Source: Paraburkholderia eburnea (GTDB taxonomy: Bacteria > Pseudomonadota > Gammaproteobacteria > Burkholderiales > Burkholderiaceae). Taken from it: a stretch of DNA of 64,000 nucleotides. How positions within the stretch are numbered: the stretch's first letter is position 1; each line of letters begins with the position of its first letter. Where the stretch lies: the NCBI RefSeq assembly GCF_002917095.1, contig NZ_PQGA01000005.1:124001-188000 (forward strand), in the 5' to 3' direction. The notes below the pieces were generated by a model. The model did not search any database. It saw only the letters and a program-made list of their open reading frames with translations, and had not been told where the DNA came from. This document shows positions 17,140-26,185 of the stretch, piece by piece. Position numbers and translations under genes: made by a program.

Positions 17140-17316
17140 GTGGAATTCACCCTGAAGCCGCCCGCCAAGATCGAAGTCAAACTGCTGCTGCATCCGCACG
17201 ACCACAATCGCGCCATGGCGATCGCCAAAACCGCCAATCTCGGCGAGCGCGAGTTCTACGCGCTGGCAATCCACCTCGGCGCAGCGGAAATCCTGCGTTC
17301 CGCCGAGTTGGACTGA
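17140..17316 (+). CDS. Small conserved hypothetical protein, 58 aa (GTG start)
   Basis: Starts at GTG, set by a perfect AAGGAG seven bases upstream. The product begins VEFTLKPPAKIEVKLLLHP and ends in an amphipathic helix (EREFYALAIHLGAAEILRSA). It is soluble, without a signal peptide. The reading frame extends upstream to 16828, but that part is low-complexity and lacks a ribosome binding site. Function unknown. Confidence 0.6.
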   Translation: MEFTLKPPAKIEVKLLLHPHDHNRAMAIAKTANLGEREFYALAIHLGAAEILRSAELD

Positions 17317-17362
17317 ACAGCGCGCTCAATGACGTGCCGAATAACGTGCGACTCAGACAGCA

Positions 17363-18391
17363 TCAGACCGGCGACGGGTTACGCTCGCTAAAGCCTTCCT
17401 GATGCCAGTACGGATACACGGGCCGCACCGCACTCGCGGCGTCGAGCTTCGCGACCTGCTCCGCCGTGAGGTTCCAGCCCACCGCACCCAGGTTCTGGCG
17501 TAGCTGCGCCTCGTCGCGCGCGCCGATCAGCACAGTCGAAACCGTCGGCCGCTGCAGCAGCCAGTTCAGCGCGATCTGCGGCACGGTCTTGCCGGTTTCC
17601 TGTGCAACTTCGTCGATGGCATCCAGCACGCGGAACAGATAGTCCTCCGGCACCGGCGGCCCCTGCTCGGCCGTCTTGTGCAGGCGGCTCGTCTGCGGCA
17701 GCGGCTGGCCGCGGCGAATCTTCCCGGTCAGACGCCCCCAGCCGAGCGGACTCCACACCACCGCGCCCACGCCCTGGTCGAGACCGAGCGGCATCAATTC
17801 CCATTCGTAGTCGCGGCCGATCAGCGAGTAATACGTCTGGTTGGCGACGTAGCGCGGATAACCATAGCGATCCGCCACGCCGAGCGACTTCATCAGGTGC
17901 CACCCCGAAAAATTCGACACGCCGGTATAGAGGATCTTGCCCGCGCGCACGAGTTCGTCGAGCGTCGAGAGCACTTCCTCCGCGGGCGTTTTCGCGTCGA
18001 ACCCGTGCAGCTGGAACAGATCGATGTAGTCGGTTTGCAGACGCTTGAGCGCGGCATCGACAGCCCGCTTCAGATGAAAACGCGACGAGCCGACGCTATT
18101 GGCGTCGTCATCGGCGAAGCGAAACGTCGCCTTGGTCGAAATGATCGCCTTGTCGCGGCGTCCCTTGAGCGCCTCGCCAAGCACCGACTCCGACACACCG
18201 CGCGAATAGATATCGGCGGTATCGAACATCGTGACGCCCGCATCGAGGCAGATGTCGATGAGGTGTCGCGCTTCGGCCACATCGGTTGCGCCCCACGCCT
18301 CGAAGAACTCGCCCTTGCCGCCGAACGTGCCCGTACCGAAACTCAGCACCGGTACCTTGAAACCCGATGCGCCCAGAAAACGGTATTCCAT
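17363..18391 (-). CDS. Aldo/keto reductase
   Basis: NADPH-dependent (beta/alpha)8 reductase of 342 residues. The catalytic tetrad is visible: Asp and Tyr in FDTADIYSRG, Lys in STKATF and His in LFQLHGFD. The later segment GVSNFSGWHL also fits the family. The start MEYRFLG follows GGAGGATCGGAA; a longer frame upstream is not supported. It resembles the YghZ/Kv-beta-like group that reduces aldehydes such as methylglyoxal, but the substrate is not known. The half-word ATCGGAAA of the dispersed palindrome overlaps its start codon. Confidence 0.88.
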   Translation of the reverse strand: MEYRFLGASGFKVPVLSFGTGTFGGKGEFFEAWGATDVAEARHLIDICLDAGVTMFDTADIYSRGVSESVLGEALKGRRDKAIISTKATFRFADDDANSVGSSRFHLKRAVDAALKRLQTDYIDLFQLHGFDAKTPAEEVLSTLDELVRAGKILYTGVSNFSGWHLMKSLGVADRYGYPRYVANQTYYSLIGRDYEWELMPLGLDQGVGAVVWSPLGWGRLTGKIRRGQPLPQTSRLHKTAEQGPPVPEDYLFRVLDAIDEVAQETGKTVPQIALNWLLQRPTVSTVLIGARDEAQLRQNLGAVGWNLTAEQVAKLDAASAVRPVYPYWHQEGFSERNPSPV

Positions 18392-18519
18392 TTCCGATCC
18401 TCCACAAATCGTGCGTTGAAGAAGCGCCGATGAGTGTACGCGCCTCCCGACAAGGCTGCTGGGCACACGCTGCAATCTTCCAGCCGCCTGGACAGGCGCG
18501 CGAGGCTGTACACGGGCAC

Positions 18520-18533
18520 TTTCGTATCGGAAA
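18520..18533. repeat. Dispersed palindrome TTTC-N6-GAAA
   Basis: Exact arms, core GTATCG. It lies in the divergent region between the aldo/keto reductase gene and the 62-aa membrane protein gene. Confidence 0.6.
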
Positions 18534-18631
18534 CTGTTGCCTCGTTTGTTTCCTTACTGATGCACCATGCGCACCATGCCTCCGTACGTCTGTCTCGAAC
18601 ACGCTCAAGCCGCCCTGCATGAGGCGGCACA

Positions 18632-18820
18632 ATGAAGAACGCACAACCCGGTTCGACCGGCCACGTCTTCACGCTGGACGACTTCCGCCTGGCGTTTCTG
18701 GGCGCGGGCGTACTCACGTTGCTGTCGATCTGGGGATATGCACAGATGGCGCGCGATGCGGGCCAGAATGTCGGCGGCGGCTCGCGCCGCCAACGCGCGC
18801 AGGGGGCAAAAAGCCTGTGA
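18632..18820 (+). CDS. Small single-span membrane protein, 62 aa
   Basis: The frame encodes a polar N-terminus, one hydrophobic helix (LAFLGAGVLTLLSIWGYAQM, about residues 20-39) and a basic glycine/arginine tail. A weak GAGGCGG lies before the ATG. The pattern fits a small inner-membrane protein with a cytoplasmic tail. No family recognised; it may not be a gene. Confidence 0.45.
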   Translation: MKNAQPGSTGHVFTLDDFRLAFLGAGVLTLLSIWGYAQMARDAGQNVGGGSRRQRAQGAKSL

Positions 18821-18847
18821 CTAGCGCATGACATCGAAGCACGATGC

Positions 18848-19873
18848 TTACTTGGAAAGGCTCGCGCGCACCGTGAATTCCTGCTCGGCCTCGGCTTCGA
18901 ATTCCTCTTCGTCCAGCCCATGCGCGCGATGGAATTCAGACGACAGCGGCTCGACCGGATAACCGCGCCGCTCCCACGCATCGAGACCGCCCCTGAGCGC
19001 GTGCGCGTGGTAGATGTGCTTGTCGCGCAAGCGGTTGACGATGCGCTTGGCCGTCACCTCGTTCGGGCATACGCAATACACCACGATGGGACGCGCGATC
19101 AGCTCGGCCGGTAGCGCCTCGCTTGAATCGAGATTGAGCGGCTGGGCGCCGGGAATGCGATAGGCCTCCTTCTCACGCACAGTCTGCGGCCGCGCATCGA
19201 AGACGATCGGCGGCGAGCCGGATTTCATCATCTCGTCGAGCTGATCGGGCGAAATGCGGTGCGTGGCGAGCCAGCGGCGCAATTGCAGACGGCGCGCCCA
19301 GCGGTAGGCCAGGAACAGCACGCCAGCCACCGCGAGCACGTCGAAGATCGTCCAGCCATTGGCGCGCACGAACATCGCAAAGCGCGCGATTTCCGTATGC
19401 AGTGCGGCGCCGCCGATCAGCCAGGTGCCAGCCCAGAGCGTCGCGCCCACCGCGTCCCAGAGCAGAAAAATACGCACGTCCATCGACGTGGTGCCGAGCA
19501 GCGGCGCGGATATCAGACCGAGACCCGGCACGAACTTCGCCGCCGCAAGGATCGGCGCGCCGTGACGTTCGAACACATTGCGCGCGACACGAATCGTCGT
19601 ATCGAGCGACAGTGAAAAGCGCACGAGTCCATTGAGCAGGCGACGGCCACGCAGGCGGCCCGCCGTGAACCAGAGCGAGTCGGCGAACAAGGTCGCCACC
19701 ACCGCGGCCAGCAACAGATTCACATAGGAAGCTTCCCCGCCAGCCGCCATCGTGCCCGCCAGTATCAGCACCGGCGCGGCGGGAACCGGCACGCCGAGTT
19801 GCGTTACGAGCACGCTGAGAAATACCACTCCAGTGCCAAAATCGGGCGGGATGGCGGTGGGAAGAGTCCACAT
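18848..19873 (-). CDS. DedA-family membrane protein fused to a rhodanese domain
   Basis: Residues 1-200 form a DedA/SNARE-associated membrane domain with the family signature FERHGAPILAAAKFVPGLG followed by SAPLLGTTSMDVRIFLLWD. Residues 210-310 form a rhodanese domain (FDARPQTVREKEAYRIPGAQPLNL...ALRGGLDAWERRGYP). In place of the usual CRSGxRS loop the active site reads YCVCPNEVTAKR, with two cysteines. An acidic tail follows. DedA proteins act in lipid flipping and membrane-potential homeostasis; rhodaneses handle sulfane sulfur. The start at MWTLPTAIPP is a choice; an ATG at 19918 would add 15 residues. Confidence 0.82.
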   Translation of the reverse strand: MWTLPTAIPPDFGTGVVFLSVLVTQLGVPVPAAPVLILAGTMAAGGEASYVNLLLAAVVATLFADSLWFTAGRLRGRRLLNGLVRFSLSLDTTIRVARNVFERHGAPILAAAKFVPGLGLISAPLLGTTSMDVRIFLLWDAVGATLWAGTWLIGGAALHTEIARFAMFVRANGWTIFDVLAVAGVLFLAYRWARRLQLRRWLATHRISPDQLDEMMKSGSPPIVFDARPQTVREKEAYRIPGAQPLNLDSSEALPAELIARPIVVYCVCPNEVTAKRIVNRLRDKHIYHAHALRGGLDAWERRGYPVEPLSSEFHRAHGLDEEEFEAEAEQEFTVRASLSK

Positions 19874-20111
19874 AACGGGGGGTTCCGGCTTGAAGCGACC
19901 TGATAAGAAAGGAAACATCTGCGCGATTTCGGCGCAAGTACGGAGATTACCGCAAGTGGGTGAATTCCTGCTTGCTGCCCCGCTGTTGCCCGCGCTCCCG
20001 AAACGGGTATCGATCAGCTGGGACTAGTGCTTTCCCTGCACGATCCGGCTTACGCGGCGCGCCGGTTCGGTGCTACCCTCGACATCTGCTCTGCGCCGAT
20101 CTTCCTGCCTT

Positions 20112-20125
20112 TTTCCTTTAAGAAA
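20112..20125. repeat. Dispersed palindrome TTTC-N6-GAAA
   Basis: Exact arms, core CTTTAA, ending one base before the LuxR gene ATG. It occupies the place of the ribosome binding site (AAGAAA). Confidence 0.6.
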
Positions 20126-20126
20126 C

Positions 20127-20957
20127 ATGCGTTACTGGCGTCTCGACCGGCCGCGACAGGCCGGTCCATCCGGCTCATTCGATTTGGCCCGTGTCACCGG
20201 CCTCGTCGCCGCGATTGGCGGCGATAACGCCAATGCGCTCGCCGCCGAGGTGCTGAACCTGCTCGGGCCGGCCACGTCGGTGTCGCAATGCACGGTGTTC
20301 GCGTACGAGTTCGGCAACCGGCCACGCACGGTCTCGGTCGCCGACCATCGCGGCGGCCGCTTTCTGCGCGATGTCGCCGACACTTACACGCGCCTCTTTT
20401 ACGCGCTGGACGGCAATCAGCGCATCGTGACGGGCAATAACGACGCTACGGATAAGCCTTCGTCACTCGTGCTTCACTGGCAGTCGAGCGAAGACATCGC
20501 GCACGACGGCTACCGCCAGACCTGCTACGCCACGCCGAATGTTTCCGATCGGCTCTCCTTGCTCATGCAGCCCGCCGCCGATATCTGGCTCTGCGTGAAT
20601 CTCTATCGCGAGCGCGACGCCGGCAATTTCCAGCCCGGCGAAGTGGAACTGGTCGAATCGCTCGCGCCCCTGATCGGCGAGGCCACCAGGCATCACTACG
20701 CCCTGCGTGGGCAAAGCCAGTTGGGCATTCCGCAACTGATGCTCGCGCGCCTGCGCAGGCTGTGTCCCGAACTGTCGAAACGCGAACTCGACGCGCTGCG
20801 TGGCGTGCTCGAAGGCCATAGCGCCGCCGAAATTGCCGACAGCATGGGCGTGAAGCCCAGCAGCGTCGTCACCTATCAGAAACGCGCGTATCAGCGCCTC
20901 GGCATTTCGGGCCAGCGCCAGCTTTTCGCGCTCTGCCTCGCCAACGACGCGCGCTAA
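20127..20957 (+). CDS. LuxR-family transcriptional regulator
   Basis: A 276-residue regulator. The C-terminal GerE-type HTH (about 215-275) reads LSKRELDALRGVLEGHSAAEIADSMGVK, then SSVVTYQKRAYQRLGI. The N-terminal region is not a recognised acyl-homoserine-lactone domain. It lies 170 bp upstream of, and in the same direction as, the FAD monooxygenase and DUF2783 genes, so it may activate them. The start at MRYWRLDRP is preferred over an ATG-less upstream extension. Confidence 0.82.
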   Translation: MRYWRLDRPRQAGPSGSFDLARVTGLVAAIGGDNANALAAEVLNLLGPATSVSQCTVFAYEFGNRPRTVSVADHRGGRFLRDVADTYTRLFYALDGNQRIVTGNNDATDKPSSLVLHWQSSEDIAHDGYRQTCYATPNVSDRLSLLMQPAADIWLCVNLYRERDAGNFQPGEVELVESLAPLIGEATRHHYALRGQSQLGIPQLMLARLRRLCPELSKRELDALRGVLEGHSAAEIADSMGVKPSSVVTYQKRAYQRLGISGQRQLFALCLANDAR

Positions 20958-21105
20958 ACGCCCCTCGCCCGTTGTTGTCCTCGGCCACGCTGTACCCAAA
21001 ATGAGGACAGCGCCGCCTCGCTCGCCCGCCATACTCCCCGCATCGCCCAGGCTTTTGAAGCCCGCGGCGCCGCGTGGTGCGCCTTGCACCGCGCGCGAAC
21101 AAAAA

Positions 21106-21119
21106 TTTCCGATCGGAGA
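21106..21119. repeat. Dispersed palindrome, one arm mismatch
   Basis: TTTC-CGATCG-GAGA, whose right arm doubles as the GGAG ribosome binding site of the monooxygenase gene nine bases downstream. Confidence 0.4.
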
Positions 21120-21128
21120 CAACGCGCG

Positions 21129-22832
21129 ATGAGCGTCCCATTCAAGCCTTATCCCTTCGAATCGAAGCAGTACGACGCTCGCCTGCCCGAACGCGCCGAT
21201 GGCCGCGAAACGCAACGTCACGCGGTCACGATCGTCGGCGGCGGCCCGGTCGGACTCGCCATCGCTTTGGGTCTCGCGAAACATGGCGTGCGCTCGGTGC
21301 TGATCGAAGCCGACGAATCGGTGTGCCACGGCAGCCGCGCCATCTGCATTTCGCGCCGCAGCCTGGAGATCATCGAACGTCTGGGCGCGCTCGATGGCTT
21401 TCTCGCCAAAGGCCTGCCATGGACGGGCGGGCGCAGCTTCTATCGCAACGAGGAAGTCCTGCACTTCACGATGCCGCAAGACGATAACCAGAAGCTGCCG
21501 CCGATGGTCAATCTCGCGCAGTATCACATCGAGCAATTCCTGCTCGACGCGGCTGAGCGCCACGCGGATCTCATCGACATCCGCTGGCGCACGAAAGTGA
21601 CCTCCGTGCAGCACGACACGCAGGGGGCGACGCTTACGCTCTCGACGCCCGAAGGCGACTACGAAGCGCAAACCGACTGGCTGATCGCGGCGGACGGCGG
21701 GCGCAGCACCGTGCGCGAGGCGCTGGGCCTCAAGCTCACCGGTACGAGCTACGAAGGCCGCTATGTGATCGTCGATATCCTGCTCGACAGCGCACGGCCC
21801 ACGGAACGTCTCGCGTATTTCGATCCGGCGTCGAATCCCGGCTCGACCGTGCTGGTGCACAAGCAGCCCGACAACGTCTGGCGCATCGACTATCAGTTGC
21901 GCGACGGCGAGGACGCGGAAGCGGCCGTCAAACCTGAAAACGTAATGCCGCGCGTGCAGAGCCTGCTCGACATGATGGGCGAGACCGCCGCGTGGTCGCC
22001 CATCTGGATCACGATCTACAAGGCCAACGCGCTCACGCTGGAGCGCTATCGTCATGGGCGCGTGCTGTTCGCGGGCGATGCCGCGCATCTCGTGCCGATC
22101 TTCGGCGTGCGCGGCGCGAATTCCGGCATCGACGACGCGGACAATCTCGCGTGGAAGCTCGCCTACGCCATCCACGGGCGTGCCGATGAACGCCTGCTCG
22201 ACAGCTATTCCGACGAGCGCGTATTCGCCGCGCACGAAAACCTCAGCTACGGCACGAAAAGCACCGAATTCATGGCGCCGCCGTCGTTCGCGTTCGAACT
22301 GATGCGCACAGCGGTATTGAGTCTCGCCGCGCGCCATCCCGGCGTGCGCCCGCTGATCAACCCGCGCCAGACCTCGGCGATCGCCTATAGGGATTCGCCG
22401 CTCAATGCAGTTTCCGATCCGCTCGTCAGCGGTCCCGCGCCGGGCACGGTGTTGCCCGAGTGCCCCATCACCATCGTCGATGGCGGCGGAACACGCGCGG
22501 GCCACATGACCGATCTGATCGGCACGCACTTTACGGCGCTCTATTTCAGCGATGACGGCACGGTGCCGCCCGCCTTGGCCGCGTTGGAAACGTCATGCGG
22601 CGTGCCGGTCAAGCTCGTGCCGCTCGCGCGGCAGACACCCGCCGACACCACGCGCCGCTGTGGCTGGGACCACACTGGCCGCCTCTTTCCGATGTACGGC
22701 GCCGCAGCGGCCACGCTCTATCTCGTGCGCCCGGACGGTCACGTGCTCGGCCGCTGGCAAGGCAACGGCGCCACGCTGGCACAGCGCGCGTTCGACGCCC
22801 TCGAACGCTCGTTGCACGCATTGCATGCATGA
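21129..22832 (+). CDS. FAD-dependent aromatic monooxygenase (MhpA/PheA-like)
   Basis: Group A flavoprotein hydroxylase of 567 residues. The FAD-binding glycine motif is VTIVGGGPVGLAIALGLAKHG (about 36-56), the DG motif is WLIAADGGRSTVRE, and the GD motif is RVLFAGDAAHLVPIFGVRGANSGIDDADNLAW. A C-terminal thioredoxin-like part fits the long form of the family. GGAG precedes the ATG. The next gene is DUF2783, a small partner commonly found after such oxygenases. The likely role is ring hydroxylation of a phenolic compound; the substrate is unknown and no ring-cleavage gene is adjacent. Confidence 0.88.
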   Translation: MSVPFKPYPFESKQYDARLPERADGRETQRHAVTIVGGGPVGLAIALGLAKHGVRSVLIEADESVCHGSRAICISRRSLEIIERLGALDGFLAKGLPWTGGRSFYRNEEVLHFTMPQDDNQKLPPMVNLAQYHIEQFLLDAAERHADLIDIRWRTKVTSVQHDTQGATLTLSTPEGDYEAQTDWLIAADGGRSTVREALGLKLTGTSYEGRYVIVDILLDSARPTERLAYFDPASNPGSTVLVHKQPDNVWRIDYQLRDGEDAEAAVKPENVMPRVQSLLDMMGETAAWSPIWITIYKANALTLERYRHGRVLFAGDAAHLVPIFGVRGANSGIDDADNLAWKLAYAIHGRADERLLDSYSDERVFAAHENLSYGTKSTEFMAPPSFAFELMRTAVLSLAARHPGVRPLINPRQTSAIAYRDSPLNAVSDPLVSGPAPGTVLPECPITIVDGGGTRAGHMTDLIGTHFTALYFSDDGTVPPALAALETSCGVPVKLVPLARQTPADTTRRCGWDHTGRLFPMYGAAAATLYLVRPDGHVLGRWQGNGATLAQRAFDALERSLHALHA

Positions 22833-22862
22833 ACGCACAACAATATTGAACAGGAAAACACC

Positions 22863-23048
22863 ATGACCGACAGCGAACTCGACGCGGTCTACACGCGACT
22901 GTGCAAGACCATGACCGATCTGGGCGAAGCCAATGCGCCGCTCTTTCTCGCGCGCTTCGCGCTGCTCGCCGTCGAGCGTATCGGCGACGCGCAGGCAGCG
23001 CTCGGCCTGATCGACGCCGCTCAAGCAGATATGCAGGCGGCGCACTGA
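22863..23048 (+). CDS. DUF2783 small protein
   Basis: A 61-residue acidic helical protein (MTDSELDAVYTRLCKTMTD...FLARFALLAVERIGD) that matches my recollection of the DUF2783 family, typically encoded next to FAD-dependent oxidoreductases. CAGGAAA precedes the ATG, and it follows the monooxygenase gene by 30 bp, so co-translation is likely. Function unknown; a helper or regulatory subunit is an inference from the pairing. Confidence 0.75.
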   Translation: MTDSELDAVYTRLCKTMTDLGEANAPLFLARFALLAVERIGDAQAALGLIDAAQADMQAAH

Positions 23049-23066
23049 GCCGCGTGTTTCCGATCG

Positions 23067-23837
23067 TCAACGTCGCGGCAATTGCAGCAGCCGCGCAAGC
23101 CTCGAACGATTGCTGACGCCGAGTTTCTGGAACGACCGGTCGAGATGGGTACGCACGGTCGTATAGGAAATCCCGAGCCGCTGCGCAATTTCCTTGTCCA
23201 GCAACCCCTCGGCGGCCAGCGTCACGACCTCGCGCTCGCGCCGCGTCAGGCGAGCGATCGGGTCGCCATCCGTGAACTCCACCGCCACGCCGTCCGGCAG
23301 CGTCGCGATGCCCGCAGCACCGCGCGAGCGCGCCAGCGCGGCGGTGAACGCCGGACGGATCAGCTCCAGCATCGCCAGGTCGTGATCGGAAAAGTTCTCG
23401 CCGTGCGCGCCGCGCCAGATGCGTAGATCGCCGATGTTGGTGTCGCCGTCCCAGACGAACAGATTCATGCCCCAGTGCAAGCCATCGCGGCGCAGAAAGT
23501 CGTTGAATAACTCGGTTTGCGCGAGTTCATCGTGCGCCATCACGTCGGTTACACGAACCGCCGCGCGCTGGTGCTGAAGGAGAGGCGTGAGCGGATCGCG
23601 GTACTGGAAATAGCGCTCGTAATTGCCGAGATTGTCCGCAGACATGTTGATGGCGACGCGGTTCGTGAATATGCCCTGCGTGTCGTCCCAGACATAGGAG
23701 CCGAAGAAATCCGCGCGGAGCAGATCGAGCATGCGCCGCCCTACTTCAAGCCGCAGCACGTCCTCCGGCAAAGCGCGGTCGGCCAGCAGCTTGAAGACGT
23801 CGGCCAGCAACGCCAGTTCGCGGCTTGTCAGATACAT
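23067..23837 (-). CDS. LuxR-family transcriptional regulator
   Basis: A 256-residue protein with a C-terminal HTH (about 190-250) RLTRREREVVTLAAEGLLDKEI, then AQRLGISYTTVRTHLDRSFQKLGV. The N-terminal domain is predicted to be sensory (FFGSYVWDDTQGIF, GMNLFVWDGDTNIGDLRIWR, as in PAS/GAF-like LuxR proteins). It converges on the monooxygenase-DUF2783 pair with an 18-bp gap. The ATG at 23837 is preferred; a TTG 48 bases upstream would lengthen it. Target genes are unknown. Confidence 0.82.
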   Translation of the reverse strand: MYLTSRELALLADVFKLLADRALPEDVLRLEVGRRMLDLLRADFFGSYVWDDTQGIFTNRVAINMSADNLGNYERYFQYRDPLTPLLQHQRAAVRVTDVMAHDELAQTELFNDFLRRDGLHWGMNLFVWDGDTNIGDLRIWRGAHGENFSDHDLAMLELIRPAFTAALARSRGAAGIATLPDGVAVEFTDGDPIARLTRREREVVTLAAEGLLDKEIAQRLGISYTTVRTHLDRSFQKLGVSNRSRLARLLQLPRR

Positions 23838-24303
23838 TCGCGGCGCACGTGACTCTGCATTGGAATTGCCATTGACGGGCGGCAAGGCAGCCCCAAAAGC
23901 CTAACCGAGGGCTAGTGCCGGTCTGCAGGCGCCGTTCCGGGGCGCAGCAAACGTTATAGCTTATATAGCGGTTTCGGCGAATTCAAGGAACCGTGCAGGC
24001 GCGCAACACCAAGGGAAAATCAGGAGGAGAAAAGAAAACGGGCAGCCGAAGCTGCCCAGTAAAACACACGCCGGCTGGGTTTTCACGTCGCCGGAACTTG
24101 CATCCTACGCGATACGCTCCGCACTGGAATCCTCATTAAAGAGGACAAGCGGTGAGCAAACGCGCATCGCATGCGATGCTGTTCGTACCGGGTCGCTCGC
24201 GCATCGTATGTCCAGTGAATTTCGGGAAAACTTGTCCGGCAAAAAATTCGTATCGGAAACAAGATGCACGCGCAACCGGTAGCATTGACCCGCGACGCTC
24301 CGC
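23838..24303. other. Intergenic region after ggt
   Basis: About 465 bp. On the ggt side it has a 16-bp perfect palindrome GCATCGCATGCGATGC (24164-24179) and a one-mismatch copy of the dispersed palindrome (24246-24259). A hairpin at 24040-24057 is oriented to end minus-strand transcripts, so ggt mRNA may carry a 250-nt 3' region. A frame at 24152 (GTG, behind AGAGGA) runs antisense into ggt; I do not call it. Confidence 0.45.
24040..24057 (-). terminator. Minus-strand terminator downstream of ggt
   Basis: GGGCAGC-CGAA-GCTGCCC, perfect 7-bp stem with a stable tetraloop. On the minus strand it is followed by GTTTTCTTTTC. Confidence 0.65.
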
Positions 24304-26034
24304 TTACTGCACTACGCGCGTGACGCCACGTCCGCGCGGATCAGCAGCGGCTTCGGGCGTATCGCCATCGATACGGATTGCCTGGATGTCGCCGTTGAAG
24401 TCCTGTCCCTTCAGCACATAGCCCTTCGCCTCGACCTGCTTCGCGAGGTCGCCGTTGATCGGCTCATACGGCTCCCAGAAAATTGTATTGGGCGGCAGCA
24501 GTTGATGATGGAAACGCATCGCGCCAACCGCATCCTTCAACGGCATCTTGAAGTCGTAAATGTTGTTGATGACCTGGAAGATCGACGTGAAGATGCGCGA
24601 GCCGCCCGGCGTGCCGATCACCAGCGACACCTTGCCGTCCTTCGTGAGAATCGTCGGCGTCATCGAGGACAGTGGACGCTTCTTCGGCGCGATCGCGTTC
24701 GCGTCGCTGCCGACCACGCCGAACATGTTCGGCACGCCCGGCTTCGCGGAGAAGTCGTCCATCTCGTCGTTGAGCACGATGCCCGCGCCCGGCACCACCA
24801 CGCCCGAACCGAAGTAGCCGTTGATCGTATAGGTATTCGAAACGGCATTGCCCCATTTGTCGACCACCGAGAAGTGCGTGGTCTCGGCCTTTTCCGGCAT
24901 CGAGGTGCCGAGACCCGGCTGCACGCTCTTCGTGTCGGAGGGCTTGTCGGGATCGACGTCGGCGGCGCGCTTCGCGATATAGGCGTCGTCGGTCAGTTGC
25001 GCGACCGGCACCTTGTAGAAGTCAGGATCGCCGAGATATTGCGCGCGATCCGCGAATACACGCTTCTCGATTTCCGCGATCAGATGGACGTATTGCGGCG
25101 AATTGAGCGGCACGTCCTTGAATTGCGGCGCGAGATCGGCCTTCATCTTGAGCAGCTGCACGAGGCCCACGCCGCCCGAGCTCGGCGGCGGCGCGGTGAT
25201 GACTTCGTAGCCGTTCCAGTTCGCCTCGACCGGCTGGCGCCAGACAGCCTTGTACTCCTGCAGATCGCGCTTCGTGATGAGACCGTGGCCCTTCATCGAC
25301 GCCGCGATCAGGTCGGCCGTCTTGCCGTCGTAGAAGTCCTTCGCGCCTTGATTGGCGATGCGCGTGAGCACGTTGGCGAGATCGGGCTGCCTGAAAGGCT
25401 CGCCCACTTTCATGTCGCCGAAATACTGGTCGAAGTTGGTCTTGCCGTCGAACTCTTTCGATGCTTCCTCGCGGCGTTTTGCCAATAGCTCGTCGACCAC
25501 GAAGCCGTCGCGCGCGTATTTGATCGCGGGTTGCAGCACCTGCTTCCATGACAGCTTGCCGAAGCGTTTCTGCGCCTCCCACATGCCCTCGACGGTGCCA
25601 GGCACGCCTACCGCGTCGTAACCGTAGAGGCTCTTGCCGGCGATCACGTTGCCCTGGTCGTCCTGATACATCGTGCGCGTGGCGGCCAGCGGTGCACGCT
25701 CGCGATAGTCGAGGAAATAAGGCTTGCCGTTCACATAGAGCGTCATGAAACCACCGCCGCCGATATTGCCGGCCTCGGGATAGGTCACGGCGAGCGAGAA
25801 GGCGATGGCGACCGCCGCGTCGACGGCGTTGCCCCCTTCCTTGAAAATCAGTTCGGCGGCATCGGCGGCGTACTTGTCGGCCACAGCGACTGCTGAGGCG
25901 TCCAGTACGGCGGGACGTTGCTGGGTATCTTTGGCGAAGGCCGGCGTGGCTTCGAGAAAGCCCGCGGATAAAGCGGAAAGTGAAACGAGCGCGAGAGCAG
26001 CAGCGGAAATTTTCGTTCTATCGACCAACTTCAT
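24304..26034 (-). CDS. ggt: Gamma-glutamyltransferase
   Basis: Periplasmic N-terminal nucleophile hydrolase that cleaves glutathione and transfers gamma-glutamyl groups. The 576-residue precursor has a signal peptide (about 1-34, ending TPAFAKD). It is expected to self-cleave before the catalytic Thr in KAETTHFSVVDKWGNAVSNT (about 385), giving large and small subunits. The small subunit keeps GTPGGSRIFTSIFQ. The early motif GGNAVDAAVAIAF and DYRERAP (substrate carboxylate arginine) are intact. It is monocistronic on the minus strand. Confidence 0.95.
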   Translation of the reverse strand: MKLVDRTKISAAALALVSLSALSAGFLEATPAFAKDTQQRPAVLDASAVAVADKYAADAAELIFKEGGNAVDAAVAIAFSLAVTYPEAGNIGGGGFMTLYVNGKPYFLDYRERAPLAATRTMYQDDQGNVIAGKSLYGYDAVGVPGTVEGMWEAQKRFGKLSWKQVLQPAIKYARDGFVVDELLAKRREEASKEFDGKTNFDQYFGDMKVGEPFRQPDLANVLTRIANQGAKDFYDGKTADLIAASMKGHGLITKRDLQEYKAVWRQPVEANWNGYEVITAPPPSSGGVGLVQLLKMKADLAPQFKDVPLNSPQYVHLIAEIEKRVFADRAQYLGDPDFYKVPVAQLTDDAYIAKRAADVDPDKPSDTKSVQPGLGTSMPEKAETTHFSVVDKWGNAVSNTYTINGYFGSGVVVPGAGIVLNDEMDDFSAKPGVPNMFGVVGSDANAIAPKKRPLSSMTPTILTKDGKVSLVIGTPGGSRIFTSIFQVINNIYDFKMPLKDAVGAMRFHHQLLPPNTIFWEPYEPINGDLAKQVEAKGYVLKGQDFNGDIQAIRIDGDTPEAAADPRGRGVTRVVQ

Positions 26035-26185
26035 TGAGTGACCTCCATGATTCGGTTCATCGTTTAGCGCATTCTTGCCCAGCTTTCACCAGGCTTGTGA
26101 CCCGGTCCCAACGCTTATAGCACGCACAGAAAACGATTGCGATCCGGCCATCCGCCGATAGCCGATCGTCGATAGCCACCCTGAC

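Noticed and set aside
24152..24421. 89-codon frame with GTG behind AGAGGA near the end of ggt
   Set aside because: It overlaps ggt antisense by about 118 bp, is Arg/Ser/Pro-rich and resembles nothing. The ribosome binding site is probably fortuitous.
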